From Bradyrhizobium diazoefficiens (lineage in GTDB: Bacteria; Pseudomonadota; Alphaproteobacteria; Rhizobiales; Xanthobacteraceae), in the NCBI RefSeq assembly GCF_016616885.1, contig NZ_CP067102.1, positions 1,826,501 through 1,890,500 of the forward strand: DNA of 64,000 bases, given 5' to 3'. Below the pieces are notes generated by a model. That model was not told the DNA's origin. It made no database searches and was given only the letters and a program-made list of their open reading frames with translations. Shown piece after piece: positions 47,586 through 56,048 of the stretch; the stretch's first letter is position 1; each line of letters starts with the position of its first letter. The translations under genes were made by a program, and so were the position numbers.

Positions 47586-48305
47586 TTATCTATGTATCCG
47601 TAGTTGACGGTTTTCCTCGCGATTGACCCAAACAGGTCTTTCAGGAAATCCTTGTTCTTGGCGATTTTTTTTCAAAACGCCCGATGAGCCGCGATCGATA
47701 TCGATGATATCGTCTATCTTTTGGACTTCATCCAGTTTCAGAAACGGATTTCTTTGAAGTCCAAGCAGGATATCTATGCCCAGGCGCCGTCGAATTTCAG
47801 CGAAATGATGATCGTAGTCAATTATGTCGCGCCCCGTTTTGCTGCTCACGAATTCGCGAACAAACCTTCTTGAAACACTTTCGATGAAGTGCTCGCGAGA
47901 GCCGCTCACGTGGTAAAACACCAAGAAGGTACGGCGGATCTGTTCTACCAGAAACCGACTGATTTCAGCATGCGGAACCCAGCGCACCACCGCGCTCTCG
48001 GAGAGAGAATCCTCCGAATATTCGCCTGTTATCTCTGATTCTCTTTTTTGCAGGTCATTCCTGTGTCCGAACCTCCGAATACTCCCATGTAGAATTTCGA
48101 ACGCAAGATAAGGAAAAAGCAAGTAGGGGGATTCCGCGGCATGCGGGTCGGAGAAGTGGCGCCGCTGCCGCATATAGAACAATACTTTTCCATCTTGCGG
48201 TATTGCACGCGCTATTTCTGCAATGACCTCGTCGACGATATACATCTTGTTCGAACTAAGAAGTTCATCTTGAAGGTGCAAAATGGATCGTAGGTGCTCT
48301 TGCAC
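47586..48305 (-). CDS. hypothetical protein
   Basis: A 239-residue frame from a GTG at 48305. I recognise no domain. It is rich in charged residues, with acidic and amphipathic helices (KLDEVQKIDDIIDIDRG), no signal peptide and no membrane helix, and it is clearly A+T-richer than its neighbours, which suggests recent transfer. Its length and protein-like composition support a real gene. It lies between the peroxidase (convergent) and the GntR regulator (same direction, 467 nt upstream). Confidence 0.6.
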   Translation of the reverse strand: MQEHLRSILHLQDELLSSNKMYIVDEVIAEIARAIPQDGKVLFYMRQRRHFSDPHAAESPYLLFPYLAFEILHGSIRRFGHRNDLQKRESEITGEYSEDSLSESAVVRWVPHAEISRFLVEQIRRTFLVFYHVSGSREHFIESVSRRFVREFVSSKTGRDIIDYDHHFAEIRRRLGIDILLGLQRNPFLKLDEVQKIDDIIDIDRGSSGVLKKNRQEQGFPERPVWVNREENRQLRIHR

Positions 48306-48772
48306 GTCGACTCGCTTTCAGGTTCAACCAATACGTGAAAAATTGAAAACTTAAGGGGCGCTCGGCGCGAGGTAAAGGCTAATCGTGATAGCTCCGACAA
48401 ATTTCCGGGCGGTTGACTGGATGAAGAGAAATATCGTTGATCCCGAGTTCGACTTCAGTTTCTCGTTCGCCTCATCGGGTTGTTGGCCATCGTTCCATGT
48501 TTCCTAGCGCTCGAAAGAGCCGCGGACGAGCCTACGCGCGGCCGCGCTGAGATTGCGTGTGTGTCACGGTGCACCCAGCGGCGAATGTGCGCCGATGAAG
48601 ACGTGCCTGCGCTTCAACCGCCACATTGCGTCCAGCTTGACGGTCAGGCAATCATGAATGTCCGGAAACAGAAACTCTATGGTGCGAGGAAGCTATTTTT
48701 GACACTTTTCAATTTGCAGCAAATGTGAAGCAGGCGCGGATTTCTGCCTCCGGCTGTTCTGATGGAGCGATT
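48306..48772. other. intergenic, no gene recognised
   Basis: About 470 bases downstream of the GntR gene and upstream of the hypothetical gene. Short frames only. Confidence 0.35.
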
Positions 48773-49498
48773 TTAGACGGTCAAGCGCACTCGCTCGCAG
48801 CTGAATACCGTAGTCCCGTAGATGATTGGATCATTGCTCTCGTCGGCGTCCAGGCGCTGACATTCAAAAATGGGCTGGCTCGGCAATTGTCGCAGCAACC
48901 GAGCCTCTGCAGCTGTCGGTAGTCGGCCGATGATCGAGGTACTCACTCGGTGATAGTCGGAGACTCCTACCGTCGCGAGCGCCTCCGTCACTGATGGGCT
49001 GGCTCTCAAAGCCTTCTCGAATCCCTCAAAACGTGGAAGAGGAAAGTAGTTTCGGTCGTGCTTGACGATTTGTCCATTTGCATATCCCAACAGCTCCATG
49101 AACATCGCGAAGCTACCGCGCCGCAATTTGAGAAAATCTCGTATCTCATCATCCGCTTCGACGATCTCGATTGTTAGGATCTCCTGGCCCGGCGTAATGT
49201 TGTTGGCTACGAGCACATCAGTGAAGCGCGCGCGGCGAGCGATCTGGTAGGAAACCAAATAGGCGTCATGCACAAATGTGCCGCGGCCCTGCTCGATGCG
49301 GATCAAGCCGCTCTGCTGTAGCGCACCCAGCGCCCGCCGCACCGAGTAACGTGTCGCACCTAGCTTCTGCATCAGTTCGACCTCGGTCGGAATTTGGCCT
49401 CCGACTCCGAAGTCATTGTTTTCAATAGCTGTTCGAAGCCGCGATGCAATTTCGCGCCAGCCGAGCGCAGTGCTGTTGTCCACCTCGCCGTTACTCAT
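48773..49498 (-). CDS. GntR-family (HutC/PhnF type) transcriptional regulator
   Basis: A 241-residue regulator: winged HTH at about 12-78 (GGQIPTEVELMQKLGATRYS then VRRALGALQQSGLIRIEQGR and GTFVHD) and a UTRA ligand domain at about 98-235. GGGAAGG lies 5 nt before the ATG. It diverges from the ABC importer genes, and a perfect 12-bp palindrome lies between them, so it most likely represses or controls the importer and the phosphoesterase-aldolase gene in response to their substrate. PhnF regulators of this family control phosphonate genes; the phnA/phnY genes 8 kb away make that worth noting, but the effector is unknown. Confidence 0.92.
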   Translation of the reverse strand: MSNGEVDNSTALGWREIASRLRTAIENNDFGVGGQIPTEVELMQKLGATRYSVRRALGALQQSGLIRIEQGRGTFVHDAYLVSYQIARRARFTDVLVANNITPGQEILTIEIVEADDEIRDFLKLRRGSFAMFMELLGYANGQIVKHDRNYFPLPRFEGFEKALRASPSVTEALATVGVSDYHRVSTSIIGRLPTAAEARLLRQLPSQPIFECQRLDADESNDPIIYGTTVFSCERVRLTV

Positions 49499-49567
49499 TG
49501 AGCCTTCCCAGAAAAATTACTTTCCCCGCACGCGAGCTGTCATAGCACCGTCACAGGACTAGTTCAA

Positions 49568-49579
49568 TGGTTCGAACCA
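49568..49579. promoter_or_regulatory. palindromic operator candidate
   Basis: TGGTTCGAACCA is a perfect inverted repeat in the 112-bp space between the divergent GntR and importer genes, 32 bp before the importer start. A GntR dimer site is the natural reading. It resembles a tRNA T-arm by chance, but no tRNA surrounds it. Confidence 0.6.
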
Positions 49580-49610
49580 ATTCGCAAACCTTTTTATGAG
49601 GGCGCTGGCC

Positions 49611-50498
49611 ATGAGCTTCAACTTTAGTCGTCGCAACTTGTTTGGAATGGGCGTGCTGGGCGGTGCGGCAACGCTCGCGGGCACGAGCACACTCATTTCC
49701 CCCACACCGGCGCGAGCGCAGGGGAGTAGCGGCGATAAGCTGCAGCAGGTGCTGGCCCGGGGCCACCTCATCGTAGGTACCGGCAGCGATCTCCCGCCCT
49801 TCTATTTCACCAATGAAAACGGAGATTTCGACGGGCTGGAGATTGATCTGGCACGGCTTCTCGCCAAGGGCCTGTTTAACGATGAAAGAAAAGTCGAATT
49901 CGTTGTGCAGACATCGGACTCGCGCATCCCGAATCTCTTATCGAACCGCGTCGATATCACCATCCAAAATCTGACTGTGACCGCGCCGCGCGCACAGCAG
50001 ATCGAGTTCTCTATCACCTACTATCGGACTGGCCAGGGTTTGCTGATGCGCAAGAGCGGCCCCTACAAGTCGTTCGACGAGCTGAAGGGCGCTGGCGCCC
50101 GCGCGACCATCAGCGCGTTGCAAAACGTTTTCATCGCCGACTGGGTCCACGAGATCCTGCCTGATGCAAAGGTTGTTCAGTATCCGACGCCGGACGCGGC
50201 TCTCCAGTCGCTCAATGCCGCGCAGGCGGATGCGCAGTATATCGATCACAGCCAGATCGATTATATGCTGGCGAAGATGCCAGACCGCTATATCGACAGC
50301 GGTTTCACCCATAAAGCGGGTTCGCTTGCCTGCGGCATTGCCCCTGGCCAGTTCCGATTTCTCAACTTTGTCAATACGGCGCTGCGTGAAGCCATGATCG
50401 GCGTCGACTATACGCGCTATGCGGGCATGCTGAAGAAATGGTTGGGCGTGACAGTGCCCACTCCGAAGATCGGATATCCACACGAGCTGATCTCTTGA
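49611..50498 (+). CDS. ABC transporter substrate-binding protein, polar amino acid type
   Basis: A 295-residue periplasmic binding protein of the SBP_bac_3 family. It has a twin-arginine-like leader (SRRNLFGMGVLGGAATLAG, cleavage after PARAQ), then VGTGSDLPPFYFTNENGDFD, GLEIDLARLLAK and DSRIPNLLSNRVDITIQNLT with the usual two-lobe pattern. ATG 49611 follows GAGGG by 8 nt. Ligands of this family are amino acids, opines or similar small zwitterions. It is the first gene of the importer operon facing the GntR gene. Given the downstream enzyme, a phosphorylated or phosphodiester-linked hydroxy amino acid is a candidate ligand (inference). Confidence 0.93.
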   Translation: MSFNFSRRNLFGMGVLGGAATLAGTSTLISPTPARAQGSSGDKLQQVLARGHLIVGTGSDLPPFYFTNENGDFDGLEIDLARLLAKGLFNDERKVEFVVQTSDSRIPNLLSNRVDITIQNLTVTAPRAQQIEFSITYYRTGQGLLMRKSGPYKSFDELKGAGARATISALQNVFIADWVHEILPDAKVVQYPTPDAALQSLNAAQADAQYIDHSQIDYMLAKMPDRYIDSGFTHKAGSLACGIAPGQFRFLNFVNTALREAMIGVDYTRYAGMLKKWLGVTVPTPKIGYPHELIS

Positions 50499-50501
50499 AG
50501 C

Positions 50502-51185
50502 GTGACTGCGGCGATGATGCGTTACAATTGGAATTGGCAAATCATCTGGCAATATCGAGCGGCGTTGTCCGACGCACTTTGCCTTTCGCTGATGCTCGCT
50601 GCGGCTTCGATTGTCATCGGCTTAGCATTCGGCCTCTGTCTCGCCTATCTCAATGTGGCATCGTCGACTCGCATCCGCGTTGCCGCCTCGATAGTGGGAC
50701 GGATCATCCGGTCAACCCCGTTGCTACTCTTGGTCTTCACGTTTTATCTGGTCCTCCCGCAATGGGGTATCCGCTTATTCAGCCCTTACTCCGCTTTCGT
50801 CGCGGCTTTGTCGATTACCGCTGGAGGCTATTTAGCGGAGAACTTTCGCGCCGGCCTCGAGTCACTGCCGCGGCATCAGATGGATGCGGCCAAGAGTATC
50901 GGGTTAACCGGCTTGCAACGCCAGTTTTATGTAGTTCTACCACTTGTGGTGCGTCACGCCCTTCCCGCCTTAACCAATAGTATTGTTGCGACTTTCAAAG
51001 ATACTTCAATTGCTTCCGTCATTGCGGTCGCAGAGCTCACGTATGTCGCAAAGGAGATTAGCACCAATTATTTCAGGGTTTTCGAGGCTTGGTCAGCTGT
51101 TTCCTTGATCTATCTCGTCGCCTCTGCGCTGATCGCGTTGACCCTGCAAATCATTGAGCGGCGCCTGCCCGGACGGAGTGCCTGA
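50502..51185 (+). CDS. ABC transporter permease, HisM/GlnP type
   Basis: A 227-residue inner-membrane permease with about five hydrophobic helices and the EAA loop QMDAAKSIGLTGLQRQFYVV L-type sequence that docks the ATPase. GTG 50502 or ATG 50514 can start it. It follows the binding-protein gene after 3 nt, and its stop overlaps the next permease start (TGATG). It forms a heterodimeric channel with that permease for the amino-acid-like solute. Confidence 0.93.
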   Translation: MTAAMMRYNWNWQIIWQYRAALSDALCLSLMLAAASIVIGLAFGLCLAYLNVASSTRIRVAASIVGRIIRSTPLLLLVFTFYLVLPQWGIRLFSPYSAFVAALSITAGGYLAENFRAGLESLPRHQMDAAKSIGLTGLQRQFYVVLPLVVRHALPALTNSIVATFKDTSIASVIAVAELTYVAKEISTNYFRVFEAWSAVSLIYLVASALIALTLQIIERRLPGRSA

Positions 51186-51850
51186 TGTCCGATCATTCTG
51201 CGCTCCTTGCATTATGGAACAGCCGCTTCGCGCTCCTCAACGGGCTTGGAGAGACGTGCCTCGCCGCTTGCCTCTCTGTGGGGCTTGGCATTGCAATCGG
51301 CGCCTTGGCCGCCGTCACGGCGGTGTTCGGTTCGCAAGTTCTACGCACGGCCATTAGCCTCTACATTTATCTGCTGCGTGGCTTGCCCTTGCTTGTCATC
51401 ATCCTATTCGCCTACTTCGGCGTCGGCGCCCTTTGGCCGGCGCTGCCGGCTTTTGCTCTGACAGTCGCGGTTATGGCGCTATTCGCTGGCGCGCAGTTCG
51501 CTGAGATCTTCCGCGGCGCCATTCAGGCAATCCCCCATTCGCAATTCGAAGCCGCCAAGGCGATCGGACTGACATTTCCCGCTCGCATCGTACTCATCGT
51601 CTTGCCGCTAGCACTCCGGCGCGCCATTCCGTCAGCCACAAATATCGCAATAGAGATCATCAAGTCGACGACGCTGATCTCCGTTCTTGGGGTAAGCGAT
51701 CTCTTTCTCGCTGGCCAGCAGGTTGCCATCCGCACCTTGTACATTCCGGAAACCTATCTGCTCCTCTGGCTTACTTACGTCGTGTTGTGTCTTGTCACCG
51801 CGGTTCTCGGCAGCCGGTTGGAGCAAAGATTTGCGCATATTAGCTTCTAA
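51185..51850 (+). CDS. ABC transporter permease, HisQ/GlnP type
   Basis: A 221-residue permease, partner of the one before it. It has an early TM helix (TCLAACLSVGLGIAIGALAA), LLRGLPLLVIILFAYFGVGA and the EAA loop HSQFEAAKAIGLTFPARIVL. The start ATG 51185 overlaps the upstream stop, so translation is coupled. The last 20 bp overlap the ATPase gene. Confidence 0.93.
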   Translation: MSDHSALLALWNSRFALLNGLGETCLAACLSVGLGIAIGALAAVTAVFGSQVLRTAISLYIYLLRGLPLLVIILFAYFGVGALWPALPAFALTVAVMALFAGAQFAEIFRGAIQAIPHSQFEAAKAIGLTFPARIVLIVLPLALRRAIPSATNIAIEIIKSTTLISVLGVSDLFLAGQQVAIRTLYIPETYLLLWLTYVVLCLVTAVLGSRLEQRFAHISF

Positions 51851-52628
51851 TCAAAGCCCGATACTTTTCATCGAAGGCTTAAGCAAGCTCATCGGCACTC
51901 AGTCGATCTTAACCGATGTCAGCCTCAGTGTGCGCCGTGGTACTGTCACCGCGCTGATCGGCCCGTCCGGCGCCGGTAAGTCGACCCTGCTCCGCTGTAT
52001 CAATGCGCTTGAAGACTACCAGGCCGGCGAGATTCGCCTTGCTGGCAAGCAACTAAGCTATGCCGGCGAAGGCTCCGCGCGACGACGTCTGCCGGACCGT
52101 TTGCTGGCAGGCGAGCGGTCGCGTATCGGCATGGTGTTTCAAAGCTACACGCTCTTTCCGCACCTCAGTGTTGAAGACAACATTACTCTCGGCCTGCGTC
52201 ACGTAAAAAAGCTTTCGCGTACCAAAGCATCGGAATTGGCCGATCACTGGCTGGCGCGAGTCGGGCTACCCGGTTTTCAGCATCGCTATCCGCACCAACT
52301 GTCCGGTGGGCAGCTGCAACGCATCGCGATTGCCCGTGCCTTGGCGCTTGAGCCGGAATTGCTTCTCCTAGATGAGGTGACCTCAGCGCTCGATCCGGAA
52401 CTAACTGGCGAGGTGCTCGCAGTCATTCGTGATCTGGCCTCCGTCGGCACCACGATGTTGGTTGTGAGCCACGAAATGGCATTTATTCGCGAAGTAGCCG
52501 ACGAAGTCGTTCTTATGCGCGACGGAAGGATCGTTGCCGTAGAAACACCGCACGCGCTGTTCGAGCCGTCGTCCGCTGCTGCTGCCTTTGTCAGTCGCCT
52601 GACCTGGTCCGCGCGCTCGACGGCCTGA
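51831..52628 (+). CDS. ABC transporter ATP-binding protein, polar amino acid type
   Basis: A 265-residue ATPase: Walker A GPSGAGKSTLLR, Q-loop MVFQSYTLFPHLS, signature LSGGQLQRIAIARAL, Walker B LLLLDEVTSALDP and switch His in VVSHEMAF. The start is TTG 51831, preceded by GGAGC at 6 nt and overlapping the permease end by 20 bp; the longer open frame upstream lies inside the permease gene. It powers the importer made by the three genes before it. An insert of about 15 residues after the first helix region (SYAGEGSARRRLPDRLLAGE) is longer than in GlnQ or HisP. Confidence 0.92.
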   Translation: MRILASNQSPILFIEGLSKLIGTQSILTDVSLSVRRGTVTALIGPSGAGKSTLLRCINALEDYQAGEIRLAGKQLSYAGEGSARRRLPDRLLAGERSRIGMVFQSYTLFPHLSVEDNITLGLRHVKKLSRTKASELADHWLARVGLPGFQHRYPHQLSGGQLQRIAIARALALEPELLLLDEVTSALDPELTGEVLAVIRDLASVGTTMLVVSHEMAFIREVADEVVLMRDGRIVAVETPHALFEPSSAAAAFVSRLTWSARSTA

Positions 52629-52661
52629 AAAGCTTGCCCGCTCCAATCGAGGAAATCGTGA

Positions 52662-52784
52662 GATGCCAAAACCCCCGACAATCCAGATCGCCAGTAGCTA
52701 TTCGAACCGTGGTGGCCTGCTCGGAAAGAGCGGTTCGGATCCGATGATTACCGTTGCTGCCATCCCGAGCTGGGGTCCTGCGTG
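52662..52784 (+). CDS. possible 40-residue peptide between importer and fusion enzyme
   Basis: ATG 52662 opens a 40-codon frame (MPKPPTIQIASSYSNRGGLL then GKSGSDPMITVAAIPSWGPA) with GAGG about 11-14 nt upstream. No homologue comes to mind. It lies in the 318-bp gap inside what looks like one operon. It could be a small protein, the broken start of another gene, or chance. Confidence 0.3.
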
Positions 52785-52946
52785 AGCCCAGGAAAAATAC
52801 CGGGGTTGGAAGTCATACGGCCTGAACGTCTGCATCCGAGTTCGGACTGTGGCGTGTGATTCCTGCTGCACGATCTCGCTTTTTACCAAAATCTCCGCAC
52901 TTGCCAAAGGCCCAGCCTGCGTTCGTGCCGGACTGGAAAAGGACTG

Positions 52947-54776
52947 ATGTTTAAACTTATCCTGATCAGCGATACACATTTTTCCGCCGACCACGGCTGC
53001 ACCAACACCGGTTGGAAGGATCTTGCGTCCTGCATTCAAGACGCGCAGCCAGACCTCGTCATCCATACAGGCGACATAGTCTTGGACCGCCCAGACTGTC
53101 GCGAGGATCATGCGTACGCGCGCAAACACCTCGATGCCCTAGGATCAAAATGGCTGGCCATTCCCGGCAATCATGATGTAGGCGATGGTCCACCGGCGAC
53201 TATGACCATCACCCAAGCGCTTGTCGATGCTTTCGTCGAAACATACGACGCATCACATTGGAGTCTCGATATCGAGAAGTGGCGGCTGATCGGCACCAAC
53301 AGTATGTTGTTCGGTTCGGGCCTTCCGCAGGAAGAGGCTGAATGGACCTTCCTTCAACAAGCACTCGCGGGAGCCGGGTCACAGGAAATTGCGGTCTTCG
53401 TCCACAAGCCGATTTTCCTCACCGCTTCTGACGAGCCGCAGGCTGGTACTGCCACCCTACCTCAGAACGTCCGGACCAGACTATGGGATCTTCTACGCCA
53501 GCACGCAGTGCGTCTCGTCGTTAGTGGTCATCGCCATGAATACCGTGTCGTGAATCGCGACGGTATCCAGTGTGTCTTTATTCCGACCGCATCACGTCTG
53601 GCGCTCAACGAGTCGACGCCACCATTCGTTCCGAAGGGAACAACCGCCGGTATCGTTGAATGCATCATTGATGACCGAACAATTCTGCATCGCTTCGTCG
53701 GTATAGGCGGTCCCGAATCGACACATGAGCGCTCGGCGACCATTGACATGCGCAGCGACGTCCTTGCGCCGTCCTCTGAGAGAATCATAGCTGCGATGGC
53801 CGCGGCTGCTCGCGCGCCGCTTGCCTTCTTACGCAGCGAAGATGTTCAGCAGCAAAAGTTGGTCAAGCGCTTAACAGAGATGTTCGGTTTCGAAGACGGA
53901 CTATTCCTGCCGACTGGAACGCTCGCCAATCAAATCGCGGTCCGGCTCTGGTGCCAACCCGGCGAGGCACTGCTAGCAGATCCCGAAAGCCATGTTGCGA
54001 GCAGTGAGGCGGCTTCGGTTGCGGGGCTCGGAGGTGCTGTCATACGGACAATTACTGGAGAACTGGGTCATCTGCACCCGGACGCGATCCCAGCCGCGAT
54101 CAAGGCGCTTCCAGGCTCGGCACCGGAACGCGCGCTCCGCCTCGTGTGGCTCGAAAATACCCACAATCGCGCCGGGGGGACGGTCATGCCCGCTGGCTGG
54201 CAGGAGAAAATCGCTGCGATCTGCCAAGCGCACGGACTACCGATCCACCTCGACGGGGCCCGCCTGTTCGATGCGATTTTCGCCTCCCAAGCGCCCCCTG
54301 AGCAAATGACCGCTGGTGTTTCCAGTCTAACGCTTTGTTTGAACAAGGGGCTAGGAGCTCCACAGGGCGCGATGCTCCTCGGCAACCACGACTTCATTGC
54401 CCAAGCCTTACGCGTTCAAAAAATGTTTGGTGGCCTGTGGCGCCCGGTCAGTGTTCTCGCGGCCGCAGCTGCCACTGCGCTGGACGAGTGGACCGAACGC
54501 GTTGAACGGGCGCACCAACGTGCTCGACAACTGGCCAAGATCCTAGAGAGTGGTCTGCCGGATGGCGTGTCAGTGTGTCCGCCGCAAACCAATATCGTCA
54601 TGCTCCAGCTACGATCGGATGCCGAAGCCGCTGACGTTATGACCTCGCTGCGATTGAAGGGCCTACTAGTGTCCAACTATCGTCGCGGCCGCTTGCGGCT
54701 CGTCACGCATTGGGGCATCTCAGTTGACGACGTTGAAGGTGCAGCCGCCATTATCCAAGGTGTGCTGAGCCAGTGA
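52947..54776 (+). CDS. fusion: calcineurin-like phosphoesterase plus threonine-aldolase-type PLP enzyme
   Basis: A 609-residue two-enzyme fusion. Residues 1-250 form a metallophosphoesterase with every metal motif: Asp9 and His11 (ISDTH), Asp43 (TGDIV), Asn75-His76 (GNHD), His153 (VFVHKP) and GHRH (195-197). Residues 265-609 form a beta-eliminating-lyase fold enzyme like low-specificity L-threonine aldolase: TIDMRSDV, GTLANQ (324-329), HLDGARLF with Asp436, and Schiff-base Lys467 in LCLNKGLGAPQGAM. The linker is about 253-264. Inference: the first half releases a phosphoryl group from an ester, the second splits the resulting beta-hydroxy amino acid to glycine and an aldehyde. It follows the importer genes and its stop overlaps the next start. 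Confidence 0.9.
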   Translation: MFKLILISDTHFSADHGCTNTGWKDLASCIQDAQPDLVIHTGDIVLDRPDCREDHAYARKHLDALGSKWLAIPGNHDVGDGPPATMTITQALVDAFVETYDASHWSLDIEKWRLIGTNSMLFGSGLPQEEAEWTFLQQALAGAGSQEIAVFVHKPIFLTASDEPQAGTATLPQNVRTRLWDLLRQHAVRLVVSGHRHEYRVVNRDGIQCVFIPTASRLALNESTPPFVPKGTTAGIVECIIDDRTILHRFVGIGGPESTHERSATIDMRSDVLAPSSERIIAAMAAAARAPLAFLRSEDVQQQKLVKRLTEMFGFEDGLFLPTGTLANQIAVRLWCQPGEALLADPESHVASSEAASVAGLGGAVIRTITGELGHLHPDAIPAAIKALPGSAPERALRLVWLENTHNRAGGTVMPAGWQEKIAAICQAHGLPIHLDGARLFDAIFASQAPPEQMTAGVSSLTLCLNKGLGAPQGAMLLGNHDFIAQALRVQKMFGGLWRPVSVLAAAAATALDEWTERVERAHQRARQLAKILESGLPDGVSVCPPQTNIVMLQLRSDAEAADVMTSLRLKGLLVSNYRRGRLRLVTHWGISVDDVEGAAAIIQGVLSQ

Positions 54777-55609
54777 CCGAGGACCACGCAAATACACTTC
54801 TTGGGAATACCAACGGCCGTCTTGGTTGCAGGATGGTATGGCCCGACGGACTGAGATCAGGCGCCAGAGAGGCGAGGTTGCGTCCCCATTCGCGGCGGTT
54901 TGTCAAGAATGCGATTCTCGCAAAGCTCTCCCTTCAAGATCAAGCGGCAATAGGCAGGCTCCTTGAGCCTATCGTTTTAAGAGAACGTATGGTTCTGCAT
55001 CAGCCGTACCGATATCCTGATTACGTCTATTTTATCGAAACAGGCCTGGCCTCATTGAGAATTGTCGAGGCGGGAAGGATCTTCGAGACAGCGTTGATAG
55101 GATATCGCGGCGCCGTCGGTGCCTCGCTGTTGCTGGGGGGGCACCTTTTTACGCATCAGTCTGTCGTGTTATTTCCCGGAAGCGCTCTTAGGATCCGTGT
55201 TGAGGATTTGCGGCAGCTCATGAGCGAGCAATCTGAAATCCGCGAACATCTATCTCGGTATGTTCGAGCGCTAACCTCGCATTGTATTCAGACAGGTTTC
55301 TGTGGCGTTTGGCACCATCGCGAACGCAGACTTGCAAGCTGGCTGTGCTTAGCGAGTGATGCTGCAGACTCTCACGTGCTTCCGGTTACCCATGAGTACC
55401 TTTCGTCCGTCTTGGGAATGCCCCGAGCGGGGATCACGGAGACGCTAATCAAACTCGCAGAAGAAGGCCTGATTCGGAAAACGAGAGGCGTCTTGCAAAT
55501 CGATGAACGCAAGCGCCTCGAGCAAAAGACGTGCAACTGTTACAGGCTCATTTCTGGCGCGTATACGCTTTCTGAATCTGCGATACCGTCGGAATATCCC
55601 GCGGCCTAG
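54773..55609 (+). CDS. Crp/Fnr-family transcriptional regulator
   Basis: A 278-residue regulator: cyclic-nucleotide-binding-like barrel (about 45-165, with MVLHQPYRYPDYVYFIETGL) and a C-terminal HTH_Crp (about 190-250, VTHEYLSSVLGMPRAGITET with LIKLAEEGLIRKTRG). The GTG 54773 overlaps the fusion-enzyme stop (GTGA), so it is probably part of the same operon. It lacks the N-terminal cysteine set of FNR oxygen sensors, so redox control through a 4Fe-4S cluster is unlikely. It may regulate the importer or the porin and phn genes downstream; targets unknown. Confidence 0.88.
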   Translation: MTEDHANTLLGNTNGRLGCRMVWPDGLRSGAREARLRPHSRRFVKNAILAKLSLQDQAAIGRLLEPIVLRERMVLHQPYRYPDYVYFIETGLASLRIVEAGRIFETALIGYRGAVGASLLLGGHLFTHQSVVLFPGSALRIRVEDLRQLMSEQSEIREHLSRYVRALTSHCIQTGFCGVWHHRERRLASWLCLASDAADSHVLPVTHEYLSSVLGMPRAGITETLIKLAEEGLIRKTRGVLQIDERKRLEQKTCNCYRLISGAYTLSESAIPSEYPAA

Positions 55610-56048
55610 CTGAGACAACGTTCTGACCTACCGATTACAGGCAACGGAGCCAGTGCGCGTGGTCTGCAACAGCGCGTCAATACGTCTGCGACTACCTTCA
55701 GCACAATTCGGTTCAACATTCTTTCAGCGGCGCAGTGCCGTTGCAGACGCTCGTCCATAGCTGGCCTCGGTCGGAAACAAACATTTCTGAGGCCACCAAA
55801 GCACGCCCGCCGAGAGCTTACGCGCTTTCGTCTGATCCATACACAGTTCGCCTACCGATCGCGCGCGCAATTTGGCATCGTAATCATGCGAGAGGCGGAA
55901 TGATCCGCACCGCGACGTTAGCTGCCGGATCTTGTCAGTTGGCGTTCGAGAAGAGCCCTGTAGTGCGAGAATGATATAGGGCAGGTGGCTGGCTTCCTCC
56001 GCAACAGTCGAGCGGCCATCTTGAGGCGAATGAAATTGGGGGACTTTT
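55610..56048. other. porin upstream region
   Basis: About 440 bases with no gene that I accept; frames on both strands are shadows. It should contain the porin promoter. No motif is clear enough to call. Confidence 0.4.

Noticed and set aside
49560..49585. T-arm-like sequence GGTTCGAACC suggesting a tRNA gene
   Set aside because: No acceptor, D or anticodon stem can be built around it; it is a 12-bp palindrome in a divergent promoter.
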